Of a DNA stretch of 64,000 nt, positions 54,312-62,149 are shown in pieces (position 1 is the stretch's first letter; each line of letters starts with the position of its first letter). The notes below the pieces were generated by a model that was not told the DNA's origin, did no database searches, and was given only the letters and a program-made list of their open reading frames with translations. This DNA is from Stenotrophomonas sp. Ste86 (GTDB lineage Bacteria > Pseudomonadota > Gammaproteobacteria > Xanthomonadales > Xanthomonadaceae), in the NCBI RefSeq assembly GCF_024519465.1, contig NZ_JALJRW010000001.1, positions 304,644 through 368,643 on the forward strand, read 5' to 3'. A program made the translations under genes and the position numbers.

Positions 54312-55870
54312 GCGCGCGCCTCGGCGGTGCGCTGGTACAGGTCGATGTAATGCGTGCCGGCAATTTCCCAGCCGCTGGGGCGCAGCATCGCCGCGCGACG
54401 CATTGCGGCCATCAGGCGCGGCTGGCGGAAGGTGCGGAACGCACGCTGCACGCAGCGGCGCAACATGTCCGCCTCCGGCCCGTTGAACAGGAAGCCGGTC
54501 ACGCCGTCATCCACCGTATCGATCAGCCCGCCGGTGGCGTGCGCGATGGGCAGGCAACCAAAGCGCTGTGCATACATCTGGCTCAACCCGCACGGCTCGA
54601 ACCGTGAGGGCATCAGCAGGAAATCGGCGCCGGCAAACATGCGCCGGGCCAGGGTTTCATCGAAGCCAATGTAGGCCGACACGCTGCCCGGGAAGCGCCG
54701 CGCCAATGCGCGCACCTGCTCCTCGATCTCCGGCTCGCCGCCGCCGATGATCACCAGCTGGCCACCGGCCGCCACGATCTGCGGCGCCACATCGCAGGTC
54801 AGGTCCAGGCCCTTCTGGTGCACCAGCCGCGACACCACCGCAAACAACGGCCCGCGGCTTTCCGGCAACCCGAAGGCGCGGCGCACGTGGCGGGCGTTAT
54901 GGTCGCGGCCTTCAAAGCTGCGCACGTCGAAGTGCGCCGGCAGGTGGCGGTCGGTGCTCGGGTCCCAGCTGGCGTCGATGCCGTTGACGATCCCGCTCAG
55001 GTGACCCAGCGCCGCGCGTCGCGACAGCAACCGGTCCAGCCCGCAGCCCTCGGCAGGTGCGGTGATCTGCGCCGCGTAACTGATGCTCACCGTGTTGACC
55101 TGGTCGGCATGTACGATGCCGCCGCGCAGGAACGACAACTGCCCATGGAATTCCAGCGCCTCGCGCTGCACCTCGTCGATGCCCAGATCGGCCGCCAGCG
55201 CGCTCGGGAACAAACCCTGGTAGGCCAGGTTGTGGATGGTCAGCAGGCACGACGCCGTGCTGCCCGACCAGCGTACGTACGCGGCTGCCAGCGCGCACGG
55301 CCAATCATTCAGATGCAGCAGGTCCGGCTGCCATTCCATGCCCACCTCGCCCGAGGCGATCATCGCCGCCGCACGTGACAACGTGGCAAAACGAATGGCG
55401 TTGTCCGCCCAGGGATGGCCGGCGTTGTCCACGTACGGCGATCCTTCCCGTTCGTACAGCTCCGGGCAGATCAGCACGTACACGGGCAAGCCATCTTCGA
55501 GCACCGTCTGGGCGATCACGCACGCCGGCAACGCCGCATGCGCTTCGGTCTGCCCCACCACCTCGATGGGCCCGGTGCGCGCAAGCACCTCGCTGTAGCC
55601 GGGAATCAGCACGCGCATGTCGGCGCGGTCGCGCAGGGCGCGTGGCAATGCTGCGGCCACATCGCCGAGTCCGCCGGCCTTCACGAAATCGGCCATCTCC
55701 GACACCACGAACAGCACGCGGCGCACCGTGTCTGTCGCAAGATTGGAGAAACCTGACAGGCCAACCGGCACCGCGGCTTGCCTATGTCGTCGCACGCGAA
55801 TGAGATCACTCTGGGATACGGCTTCTGCGCTGGCAGCGGAAGACGCAAGGGGAAGAAGTCGCGTAGGCAT
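54308..55870 (-). CDS. glgA: GlgA, glycogen synthase
   Basis: A 520-residue GT5 enzyme that extends glucan with ADP-glucose. The N-terminal nucleotide-sugar motif is [14 protein letters not shown]; the C-terminal motif [21 protein letters not shown] carries the catalytic Glu. An N-terminal extension of about 50 residues precedes the fold. ATG 55870 is preferred to TTG 55936. First gene of the operon. No glgC lies in the window, so ADP-glucose must come from elsewhere. Confidence 0.94.
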   Translation of the reverse strand: MPTRLLPLASSAASAEAVSQSDLIRVRRHRQAAVPVGLSGFSNLATDTVRRVLFVVSEMADFVKAGGLGDVAAALPRALRDRADMRVLIPGYSEVLARTGPIEVVGQTEAHAALPACVIAQTVLEDGLPVYVLICPELYEREGSPYVDNAGHPWADNAIRFATLSRAAAMIASGEVGMEWQPDLLHLNDWPCALAAAYVRWSGSTASCLLTIHNLAYQGLFPSALAADLGIDEVQREALEFHGQLSFLRGGIVHADQVNTVSISYAAQITAPAEGCGLDRLLSRRAALGHLSGIVNGIDASWDPSTDRHLPAHFDVRSFEGRDHNARHVRRAFGLPESRGPLFAVVSRLVHQKGLDLTCDVAPQIVAAGGQLVIIGGGEPEIEEQVRALARRFPGSVSAYIGFDETLARRMFAGADFLLMPSRFEPCGLSQMYAQRFGCLPIAHATGGLIDTVDDGVTGFLFNGPEADMLRRCVQRAFRTFRQPRLMAAMRRAAMLRPSGWEIAGTHYIDLYQRTAEARA

Positions 55871-56223
55871 GGGGGACTCGCTGGCAGAAAAACACGACGC
55901 AGCAGACTCCACCTCGAACCGGAATGGCCGGCGCAAGCAATCGTCAGGAGCGCACTACGAAGATGGGGGAACCCCAGCCATTACTTGGGGCGTGAATTGA
56001 ATCTACACCCCTGCTGAATCAATACTCCGTGAACCTGGCACGACAGTTGCGTGAACCCCCATGCTCAAAAAGCATGTGCTTATCAAGCTACCTAGTTGCA
56101 GCTGACTCATGGGGACGAATGAATTATTCAGAATTCCTTCTTCAGCGTGCCCGCGGCGAACGCGGCAAGTCGTCACTTGCTATAGTCCAGTGCTGATTTC
56201 GACGCGCAGGACGCCCAGAGACC
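55871..56223. promoter_or_regulatory. divergent regulatory region between glgA and the cmlA-like leader
   Basis: No gene is supported here. The region is A/T-richer than its surroundings (about 55980-56130). It must hold the glgA promoter (minus strand) and the exporter promoter (plus strand). TATAGT near 56180 is a fair -10 for the latter, without a good -35. A short stem ATGCT/AGCAT lies near 56061-56075. Confidence 0.4.
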
Positions 56224-56253
56224 ATGGGAAACAGCAAGGCCTCCGACGAGTAA
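56224..56253 (+). CDS. nine-codon leader peptide of the phenicol exporter
   Basis: ATG to TAA encodes MGNSKASDE. From memory, the leader of the chloramphenicol-inducible cmlA gene is MSTSKNADK, also nine residues, sharing Met1, Ser4, Lys5 and Asp8. The stop codon directly abuts a perfect 11-bp hairpin. A GAG lies five bases before the ATG. This is the layout of a translational attenuator in which the drug stalls the ribosome on the leader. Confidence 0.6.
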   Translation: MGNSKASDE

Positions 56254-56280
56254 GCCGCAACAACCTGTTGTTGTTGCGGC
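56254..56280 (+). promoter_or_regulatory. attenuator hairpin upstream of the cmlA-like gene
   Basis: Perfect 11-bp arms GCCGCAACAAC and GTTGTTGCGGC around the loop CTGTT, beginning at the first base after the leader stop codon. A ribosome stalled near the leader end would cover the left arm and open it. It lies 74 bases before the exporter ATG, so whether it hides that ribosome site directly is not clear. Confidence 0.6.
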
Positions 56281-56354
56281 GCTCTGCCGGGCTACATCGA
56301 TGTGATGTGAAAGGCATACGCCGACAGTGTTTTTCCCTGCGCGGACGTTTTCTC

Positions 56355-57551
56355 ATGCCCATACGAAACCAAAACTGGCCCCACTCCCTCAAGGCAGCCC
56401 TGCTGCTGATGGTTCCGTTCGACCTCCTCGCCTCGCTGGCGATGGACATTTACCTGCCCGTCGTTCCGGCGATGCCCGGCATCCTTGGCACCACCCCTGC
56501 CGTCGTGCAACTCACGCTCAGCCTGTACATGGTCCTGCTCGGCGCAGGTCAACTGCTGTTTGGCCCGCTGGCAGACCGCATCGGTCGGCGCCCGATAGTG
56601 ATTGCCGGCGGCACGATGTTCGTCATTGCCTCGTTCGGTCTTGCCGCGTCCAATGGCCCCGGCATGTTCCTCATGTTCCGTGTCTTCCAGGCACTGGGCG
56701 CGTCGGCGGCATTGGTTGCCACCTTCGCCACCGTGCGCGATGTCTACGCCGAGCGCCCGGAAGGAACGACGATCTACGCGCTGTTCAGCGCGATCCTGGC
56801 GTTCGTGCCTGCCCTTGGGCCCATCCTCGGCGCCCTGCTGGCTGCAGCATGGGGATGGCGCGCGATCTTCCTCGTGCTGGGTGTGGCAGCGGCCGCAGCG
56901 GTGCTCAACGCGACCGCAGGATGGAAGGAGACGCGGCTGCCTGGCACAGGTGCGCCCCTCTGCCACCTGCGCCGGCCGCTGCGCGCCCGGCGCTTCTGGA
57001 CGTACACCCTTGGCTTCAGTGCGGCGATGGGCACATTCTTCGTGTTCTTTTCCACCGCACCGCGGGTACTCATTGACCTGGCCGGCTATTCACCGTTCGC
57101 CTTCAGCCTGGCGTTCTCAAGCGTGGCCCTGGTGATGATGCTGATGACACGATGCGTCGGGCGATGGCGGGCGCGCTGGAGTGACCCCGGTTGCCTGGCC
57201 AGGGGCATGACGCTGCTGCTCGCCGGCGCACTGCTGCTGGTGCTGGGGCAAGTGTTCGGCTCGCCCTCGTTCATCGCCTTCATCGCGCCGATGTGGGTGT
57301 CGGCAACGGGCATCGTGATGACCGTTGCGGTAACCGCCAACGGGGCATTGAAGGGATTCGATGACATGGCAGGCAGCGCGGTGGCGCTGTACTTCTGCGT
57401 GCAAAGCGTGGTGGTGGCCATCGCGGGCACAGCCGCGGTGCTGCTGGGCGGAGACTCCGCCTGGCCGCTGGTGGGCTACTCGACCGGGATGGCGGTGCTG
57501 GTATTGCTGGCGCTTGCCCGCACGCGCGACGAGGCGGGCGACGCACGCTGA
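56355..57551 (+). CDS. CmlA/FloR-like phenicol MFS exporter
   Basis: A 398-residue twelve-helix transporter of the Bcr/CmlA branch. Near-identical stretches to CmlA/FloR include PFDLLASL.MD.YLP, GAGQLLFGPL.DR.GRRP, ASA.LV.TFATVRD, FFVFFS.AP and FIAPMW. Start ATG 56355 matches the family start; no strong ribosome site precedes it. Expected role: efflux of chloramphenicol or florfenicol. A chromosomal ancestor of the mobile genes is possible, since codon use resembles the neighbours. Confidence 0.88.
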   Translation: MPIRNQNWPHSLKAALLLMVPFDLLASLAMDIYLPVVPAMPGILGTTPAVVQLTLSLYMVLLGAGQLLFGPLADRIGRRPIVIAGGTMFVIASFGLAASNGPGMFLMFRVFQALGASAALVATFATVRDVYAERPEGTTIYALFSAILAFVPALGPILGALLAAAWGWRAIFLVLGVAAAAAVLNATAGWKETRLPGTGAPLCHLRRPLRARRFWTYTLGFSAAMGTFFVFFSTAPRVLIDLAGYSPFAFSLAFSSVALVMMLMTRCVGRWRARWSDPGCLARGMTLLLAGALLLVLGQVFGSPSFIAFIAPMWVSATGIVMTVAVTANGALKGFDDMAGSAVALYFCVQSVVVAIAGTAAVLLGGDSAWPLVGYSTGMAVLVLLALARTRDEAGDAR

Positions 57552-57584
57552 TCGCGGTGGGCTTGTGCAGACATGGACACGACC

Positions 57585-57959
57585 CTACATCGCCTCAGGC
57601 TGCTGTCCGGCGTTCGGCTGCATCGTCGCCAGGGCGCCCTGCAGATCGCGCATGCGGAACGGCTTCTGCAGACCGTAACGATGGCGGAACTTCTCTGCGA
57701 TCGCGGCCTGCCCGTAGCCGGTGATGAAGATATACGGCACGCCCTGGGCATCCAGCGCCTCGGCCACCGGGTAGGACGCGCTGCCCGCCAGATTGACGTC
57801 CAGCACAGCCAGGTCCACACCCCCGGCCCTCACCACCTCGAGAGCGGCATCCACATTGGCCACCGACGCGGCCACTTCGTAGCCCAGCGCCTCCAGGCAG
57901 TCCTCGAGCACCATCGCCACCAGCGATTCGTCTTCGACGACAAGCACGCGCGCGGTCAC
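57585..57959 (-). CDS. response regulator, single receiver domain
   Basis: A 124-residue receiver domain. VVEDESLVA gives the acidic pocket, the phospho-acceptor Asp is in LAVLDVNLAG, Thr in FITGYG, Lys in LQKPFRM. Start GTG 57959 overlaps the kinase stop by three bases (GTGA). Typical partner of HWE kinases. Confidence 0.88.
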   Translation of the reverse strand: MTARVLVVEDESLVAMVLEDCLEALGYEVAASVANVDAALEVVRAGGVDLAVLDVNLAGSASYPVAEALDAQGVPYIFITGYGQAAIAEKFRHRYGLQKPFRMRDLQGALATMQPNAGQQPEAM

Positions 57960-59011
57960 AGGGTCACCTCCGCCACGGTAGCCGGCAGCGGCATCGACAC
58001 GCGGAACGCCACGCCGGCCGGGTCGAAGGCCAGTTCGACGTCGCCATCCAGATCGCGCTTCAATCCACGCTCGAGCAGGCGGGAGCCGAAGCCCTTGCGC
58101 GCCGGCGGGGACACCGGCGGTCCGCCACTCTCCTGCCACACAAGTTCAAGCAGATCCCCGCCATCGGCATCCACGCTGCGTACCCAGGCGATGCGCACCT
58201 TCCCCTGCGGCGAGGAGAGCGCGCCATATTTGACCGCGTTGGTGCACAACTCGTGCAGCGCCATCGACAGCGCCAGTGCGCGGCGCGGGTCGACCCGGCA
58301 TGACCGCCCTTCCAGCACGAAGCGGCCGCTCGCATCGGGCTCGCACAACGCTGAGACATCGCGCGCCAACTCCAGGATGTCGGCACTTTGCCAGTTCTCG
58401 CGTGTCAGGGTGTCATGCGCGGTGGACAGTGCCAGCAGGCGCGAATCGATCTTCTCGTGCGCGTCCTCCAGGCTGACGGCGTTGTTGAACGACTGGCGGG
58501 TCAGCGACTGCACCATCACCAGCGAATTCTTCACCCGGTGGTTGAGCTCGTTGATCAGCAGTTCCAGGTGCTGCTCATGTTCCTTGCGCTCGGTAACATC
58601 GCGGGTGCTGCCGGCAATGGCTTCCACCTTTCCATCCAGCCCGAATACGGGGGTGAAGATGTATTCGTAGATGCGCGTGCCCTTGGTCTGGTGCGGGAAC
58701 GGCACTTCGCCCCGGATGGGCTGGCCAGTGGCGACCACCCGGTCTATTTCCTCGTCGTGCATCGCCGCGTGCCACGGCTCATACCCCAGCTCAAGGCAGG
58801 TTCTGCCCGTGGCATCTTCCCAACGCATGCCCCACATCGTCAGCAGGGCGTCGTTGGCGTAGATGAAACGGTGCTGGGTATCGAACACGTAAAGAAGGTC
58901 CGGGGTGGCCTGCAGCAGGGCCTCGTAGATGCGCCATCGGGCGGCGTCTTGTTCCTGTCGGGCTGGCACGTCGGTAGATCCTGGGGCAGAGGCAGACGAT
59001 AGTTCGGGCAA
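57956..59011 (-). CDS. PAS-HWE family histidine kinase
   Basis: A 351-residue soluble kinase. A PAS domain (about 28-145, LLQATPDLLYVFDTQHRFIY) precedes the HWE phospho-acceptor (LINELNHRVKNSLVMVQ) and ATPase domain with LHELCTNAVKYGAL and the WxE motif VWQESGG. Start uncertain: TTG 59011 is used; GTG 58969 is an alternative with AGGA upstream. It forms a pair with the next gene. Confidence 0.88.
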   Translation of the reverse strand: MPELSSASAPGSTDVPARQEQDAARWRIYEALLQATPDLLYVFDTQHRFIYANDALLTMWGMRWEDATGRTCLELGYEPWHAAMHDEEIDRVVATGQPIRGEVPFPHQTKGTRIYEYIFTPVFGLDGKVEAIAGSTRDVTERKEHEQHLELLINELNHRVKNSLVMVQSLTRQSFNNAVSLEDAHEKIDSRLLALSTAHDTLTRENWQSADILELARDVSALCEPDASGRFVLEGRSCRVDPRRALALSMALHELCTNAVKYGALSSPQGKVRIAWVRSVDADGGDLLELVWQESGGPPVSPPARKGFGSRLLERGLKRDLDGDVELAFDPAGVAFRVSMPLPATVAEVTL

Positions 59012-59111
59012 CGTGAACGCCGGATCATGAGTGGATGCCGCGCCGCCGCCCCGTCAACCCCGACGCGACGGCGCTAGAATCTGGCCCGTCACACCGGCAC
59101 CGGAGGCCCCA

Positions 59112-59468
59112 ATGCAACAGACCGTCATCCCCCAACTGCGCATGACCGATGCCACGGTCAGCGTGCCGTTCTACCAGCGCATGGGCTTTGCCATTGACTG
59201 GGAGCACCGTTTCGAACCGGGCATGCCACTGTTCGTGCAGATCAGCCGCGAGGGCCAACTGCTGTTTCTGACCGAACATGCCGGCGATTGCGAGCCCGGT
59301 GGCGCGGTCTACTTCCACGTGCCCGACGTGGACGCACTGCATCGCGCGTTCGTGGCCGCCGGCGCGGGGGTGTTCCGCGCGCCGGCGGATGTGCCGTGGG
59401 GCGGACGGGAAATGCTGGTGGTGGACCCGGACCATAACCGGCTGCGGTTTGCTACGCAGGGCAAGTAA
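59112..59468 (+). CDS. VOC-family protein (bleomycin-resistance/glyoxalase fold)
   Basis: A 118-residue protein with GGAGG six bases before ATG 59112. The repeated beta-alpha-beta fold is seen in VPQLRMTD-like start, FYQRMGFAIDW, GGAVYFHVPDVDALHRAFV and WGGREMLVVDPDHNRLRF. Such proteins bind drugs or catalyse small-molecule chemistry; the closest look is to bleomycin-binding proteins. Activity unknown. Confidence 0.85.
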   Translation: MQQTVIPQLRMTDATVSVPFYQRMGFAIDWEHRFEPGMPLFVQISREGQLLFLTEHAGDCEPGGAVYFHVPDVDALHRAFVAAGAGVFRAPADVPWGGREMLVVDPDHNRLRFATQGK

Positions 59469-59489
59469 GTCACCCGGCACGCCGCTGCA

Positions 59490-59960
59490 CTAAGTGGGCA
59501 GCGGCGTCCATTCATGGGAAAAGTGCGCGAACTCAATCTGCAGTTCGCCATCGTGGTCCAGAATGATGTGGTGCCGGTAAACGCCGGGGCGGACAATCGA
59601 GAACTCGTGCAGAAGAAGATCGGCATGCCCATTGTCTTCCAGGGCGGGCTCGCACAGCTGGAAACTGGATACGCCACCATAGCGTAGCGTTGTCGTGCCC
59701 TCGAACATCTGATCAATAAGGCTCAGCGCGATCAGCGTCTCTCCATTGGAGAATCTGGCCTTGTACTGCTTGGACACAAGGAGAGACAGGATCCTTGCAT
59801 CGTGTAGCGTCTTGTTTCCGCCAAGAGTGTAGCTATCGATGTCGCTGGCGAAAGCTCGCAGCGACGCGGGCATCCCACTCGCCACTGTATCGATGTAGTC
59901 AAAATACCTGGAAAAATTCCAGGCCTGCCCATCGTGGTAGATCCTGTCGAGCTTCCTCAC
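59490..59960 (-). CDS. unrecognised small protein
   Basis: A 156-residue soluble protein. AAGGAG lies nine bases before GTG 59960 (GTG 59966 is also in frame). It has a YFDYIDTVASGMPASLRAF helix, then LHDARILSLLVS and strands rich in aromatic residues, ending HHIILDHDGELQIEFAHFSHEW. The LHDA-type segment recalls some polymorphic-toxin immunity proteins, but I cannot assign a family. It is somewhat A/T-richer than its neighbours and stands alone. Confidence 0.55.
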   Translation of the reverse strand: MRKLDRIYHDGQAWNFSRYFDYIDTVASGMPASLRAFASDIDSYTLGGNKTLHDARILSLLVSKQYKARFSNGETLIALSLIDQMFEGTTTLRYGGVSSFQLCEPALEDNGHADLLLHEFSIVRPGVYRHHIILDHDGELQIEFAHFSHEWTPLPT

Positions 59961-60044
59961 GCGCACACACTCCTTGGGGTTTTTGCCGGGCCATGCGTAT
60001 CAGGCACCGGTTTGGCCGCAGGACGTCAGATTGCGCCCCGGCCG

Positions 60045-60079
60045 GTCAACATTCTGACGCATCCCGTCAACATTCCGAC
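60045..60079. promoter_or_regulatory. paired direct repeat upstream of the GAF-EAL gene
   Basis: GTCAACATTCTGAC and GTCAACATTCCGAC are 21 bases apart start to start, two turns of the helix. Each is itself an inverted GTC...GAC. This looks like two side-by-side sites for a dimeric regulator. Confidence 0.45.
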
Positions 60080-60157
60080 AGTCATCGCGCGCCGATGAAA
60101 CGCAGGTTGAATGTGTCATTGAATTATTCATTTGCCTGCGCCGAAGCATGAATCCAA

Positions 60158-62032
60158 ATGGGCCTCCCGCACGTAGATAGCCAGACCCCACCCCACGACC
60201 GACGCGCAATGAGTCCCCCAGTCACCCAGGAAGATGAAAGAAAGGCCGTTCTTGGGTCCATGCAGATCGCCGATGTTGCCGCGCTCCCCTCGCTGGACCA
60301 CATCACCCGTCTTGCCAGCTACGCCTTCGATGTCCCGGTTGCCTTTGTCTCGATCCTGGGCGATGTGGAACAGCGCTTTGTCTCCCGGATCGGGCTGCCG
60401 GTGGCGGCGACGTGCCTCCGCGCCTCCATCTGTGCCCACGCCATCACCGCCAACGGGGTGTTCGTGGTCACCGACCTGGCGGCCAACCCGCGCTTCCAGG
60501 ACAACCCCCTGGTCGCCAGCGCTCCGCACCTGCGCTTCTATGCAGGTGCCCCGCTGGTCGCCAGGAACGGGGTGGCCATCGGCGCCCTCTGCATCATGGA
60601 CAGCATGCCCCGCGAGTTCCTGGACAGCGACCGCGAGCAGCTGTCGAGCCTGGCTCAGCTGGTGATGGGGCAGCTGGAGCTGCGCAACCTGTCCGGCCGG
60701 CTCGATCCGGTCAGTGGCCTCCCCAGCCGCCACCAGCTCCACGCCGATTTCCCCGGCATTGTCGCCCGCAGCGCCACCGGCAGGCGCTACGCCGTGGCCA
60801 TCGACGTGCTCGACATCCCCCGCGCCAGCCAAGTGGGCCAGGTACTTGGGCTGCAACCGCTGGAAGCGCTGATCCGGCGCGCCGGCGTTCGCCTGCGCAC
60901 CGCATTGGGCGGCATCGCTACGGTCTACCACGTGGGGGTCACGCGCTTCGCCTTCCTGGTGGACATGCCCACCCCATGCCAGGTGGAAAGCCTGGTCATG
61001 GAATTGAAGGGCCGGATGCTGCGTCCGCTGATGGCCGCCGCCGTCCCCATGTCGCCGCGGTTCCACGCAGGGGTCTGCGCTGTCGAAGGCGACGAAGGCA
61101 GTCACGAACTGCTTCGTAGACTCCTGGTGGGCCTGCACGATGCGTTCGACGCGGGTCAAACGTTGTGCTGGTACTCGGCAGTGCGGGACCAAAGCGTGCA
61201 CCGCGCGTACCGCCTGGCCTCGGATGCCGAGCACGGCATCGCCAACGGCGAGTTCCACTTGGCGTATCAGCCACGATTCGACGCCGCCACGCGAAACCCT
61301 GTCTCTGCCGAAGCGCTGATCCGATGGACCCACCCGGTCCTCGGTCCCATCAGCCCGCTCGAGTTCATCCCGGTCTTCGAACAGACCGCGCTGATGGCAC
61401 TGGTCACCGACTGGGTGCTGGATGCGGCCCTGGACCAGCTGCTGGCGTGGCGGGCACAGGGCGTGGACGTTCCCCTGTCCATCAACCTGCCCAGCAGCTA
61501 TCTCACCAGCACCACCGCCTGGGAGGTCATCAGCGCGAAGCTGTCGCGGCGCGCCATCCCGTTTTCGATGGTTGAATTCGAGATCACCGAGGGCGAGTGG
61601 CTCGGCCCTGACTCCACCGCCATCGCGCAGATCTGCGCCATGGCGCAGGCGGGCATCCGGATCGCCATCGATGACTTCGGCAGTGGCTACAGCAACTTCA
61701 GCTACCTGTCCGACCTGCCCATCCGCACCCTCAAACTGGACAAGTCGCTGATCGACGGCATCGGCACGGACCCACGCGCAAGAGCCAAGGTCTCGGCGAT
61801 CCACCATCTGGCCCACGAGCTTGGCTACCTCACCGTGGCCGAGGGCGTGGAACACCAGGACCAGCTCGACGTGCTGGCCGATATCGGCCTGGATCAAGTC
61901 CAGGGTTACCTGCTGGCCACGCCTTCGCCCGCGTCAACGATTGCAGCGTTGTTCGCGCGTGTCGGTCAGTCGCTGCAAGTTACCTGGGATGAACTTCATC
62001 ACCCTCGCGTCACAAATTGCATCGCCACCTAA
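60158..62032 (+). CDS. GAF-(degenerate GGDEF)-EAL cyclic-di-GMP protein
   Basis: A 624-residue soluble protein (start ATG 60158 or 60209; no clear ribosome site for either). An N-terminal GAF domain (about 45-180: FVSILGDVEQRFVSRIG, FYAGAPLVARNG) is followed by a GGDEF-like region without the GGDEF signature, then an EAL domain. The EAL motifs are largely intact: AEALIRW, SINLPSSY, EFEITEG, IDDFGSGYSNFSYL, KLDKSLID, AEGVEHQDQLD. It probably hydrolyses cyclic-di-GMP under control of the GAF domain. Confidence 0.87.
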   Translation: MGLPHVDSQTPPHDRRAMSPPVTQEDERKAVLGSMQIADVAALPSLDHITRLASYAFDVPVAFVSILGDVEQRFVSRIGLPVAATCLRASICAHAITANGVFVVTDLAANPRFQDNPLVASAPHLRFYAGAPLVARNGVAIGALCIMDSMPREFLDSDREQLSSLAQLVMGQLELRNLSGRLDPVSGLPSRHQLHADFPGIVARSATGRRYAVAIDVLDIPRASQVGQVLGLQPLEALIRRAGVRLRTALGGIATVYHVGVTRFAFLVDMPTPCQVESLVMELKGRMLRPLMAAAVPMSPRFHAGVCAVEGDEGSHELLRRLLVGLHDAFDAGQTLCWYSAVRDQSVHRAYRLASDAEHGIANGEFHLAYQPRFDAATRNPVSAEALIRWTHPVLGPISPLEFIPVFEQTALMALVTDWVLDAALDQLLAWRAQGVDVPLSINLPSSYLTSTTAWEVISAKLSRRAIPFSMVEFEITEGEWLGPDSTAIAQICAMAQAGIRIAIDDFGSGYSNFSYLSDLPIRTLKLDKSLIDGIGTDPRARAKVSAIHHLAHELGYLTVAEGVEHQDQLDVLADIGLDQVQGYLLATPSPASTIAALFARVGQSLQVTWDELHHPRVTNCIAT

Positions 62033-62149
62033 ATGCTTCGCCGCACCTCTTTGAAGCGAAGCGGTGCGCCGCCGATATCGGTTCTCCACCGCGCAACTTG
62101 AGCTCCGGCTCGTCGCCTCCCCTCTGCATCCCACCGGGCTATCCACACC

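Noticed and set aside
52128-54350. Open frame of 740 codons on the plus strand
   Set aside because: It is antisense to glgB, which is unambiguous.
60128-61897. Open frame of 589 codons on the minus strand
   Set aside because: It is antisense to the GAF-EAL gene, which has all EAL motifs.
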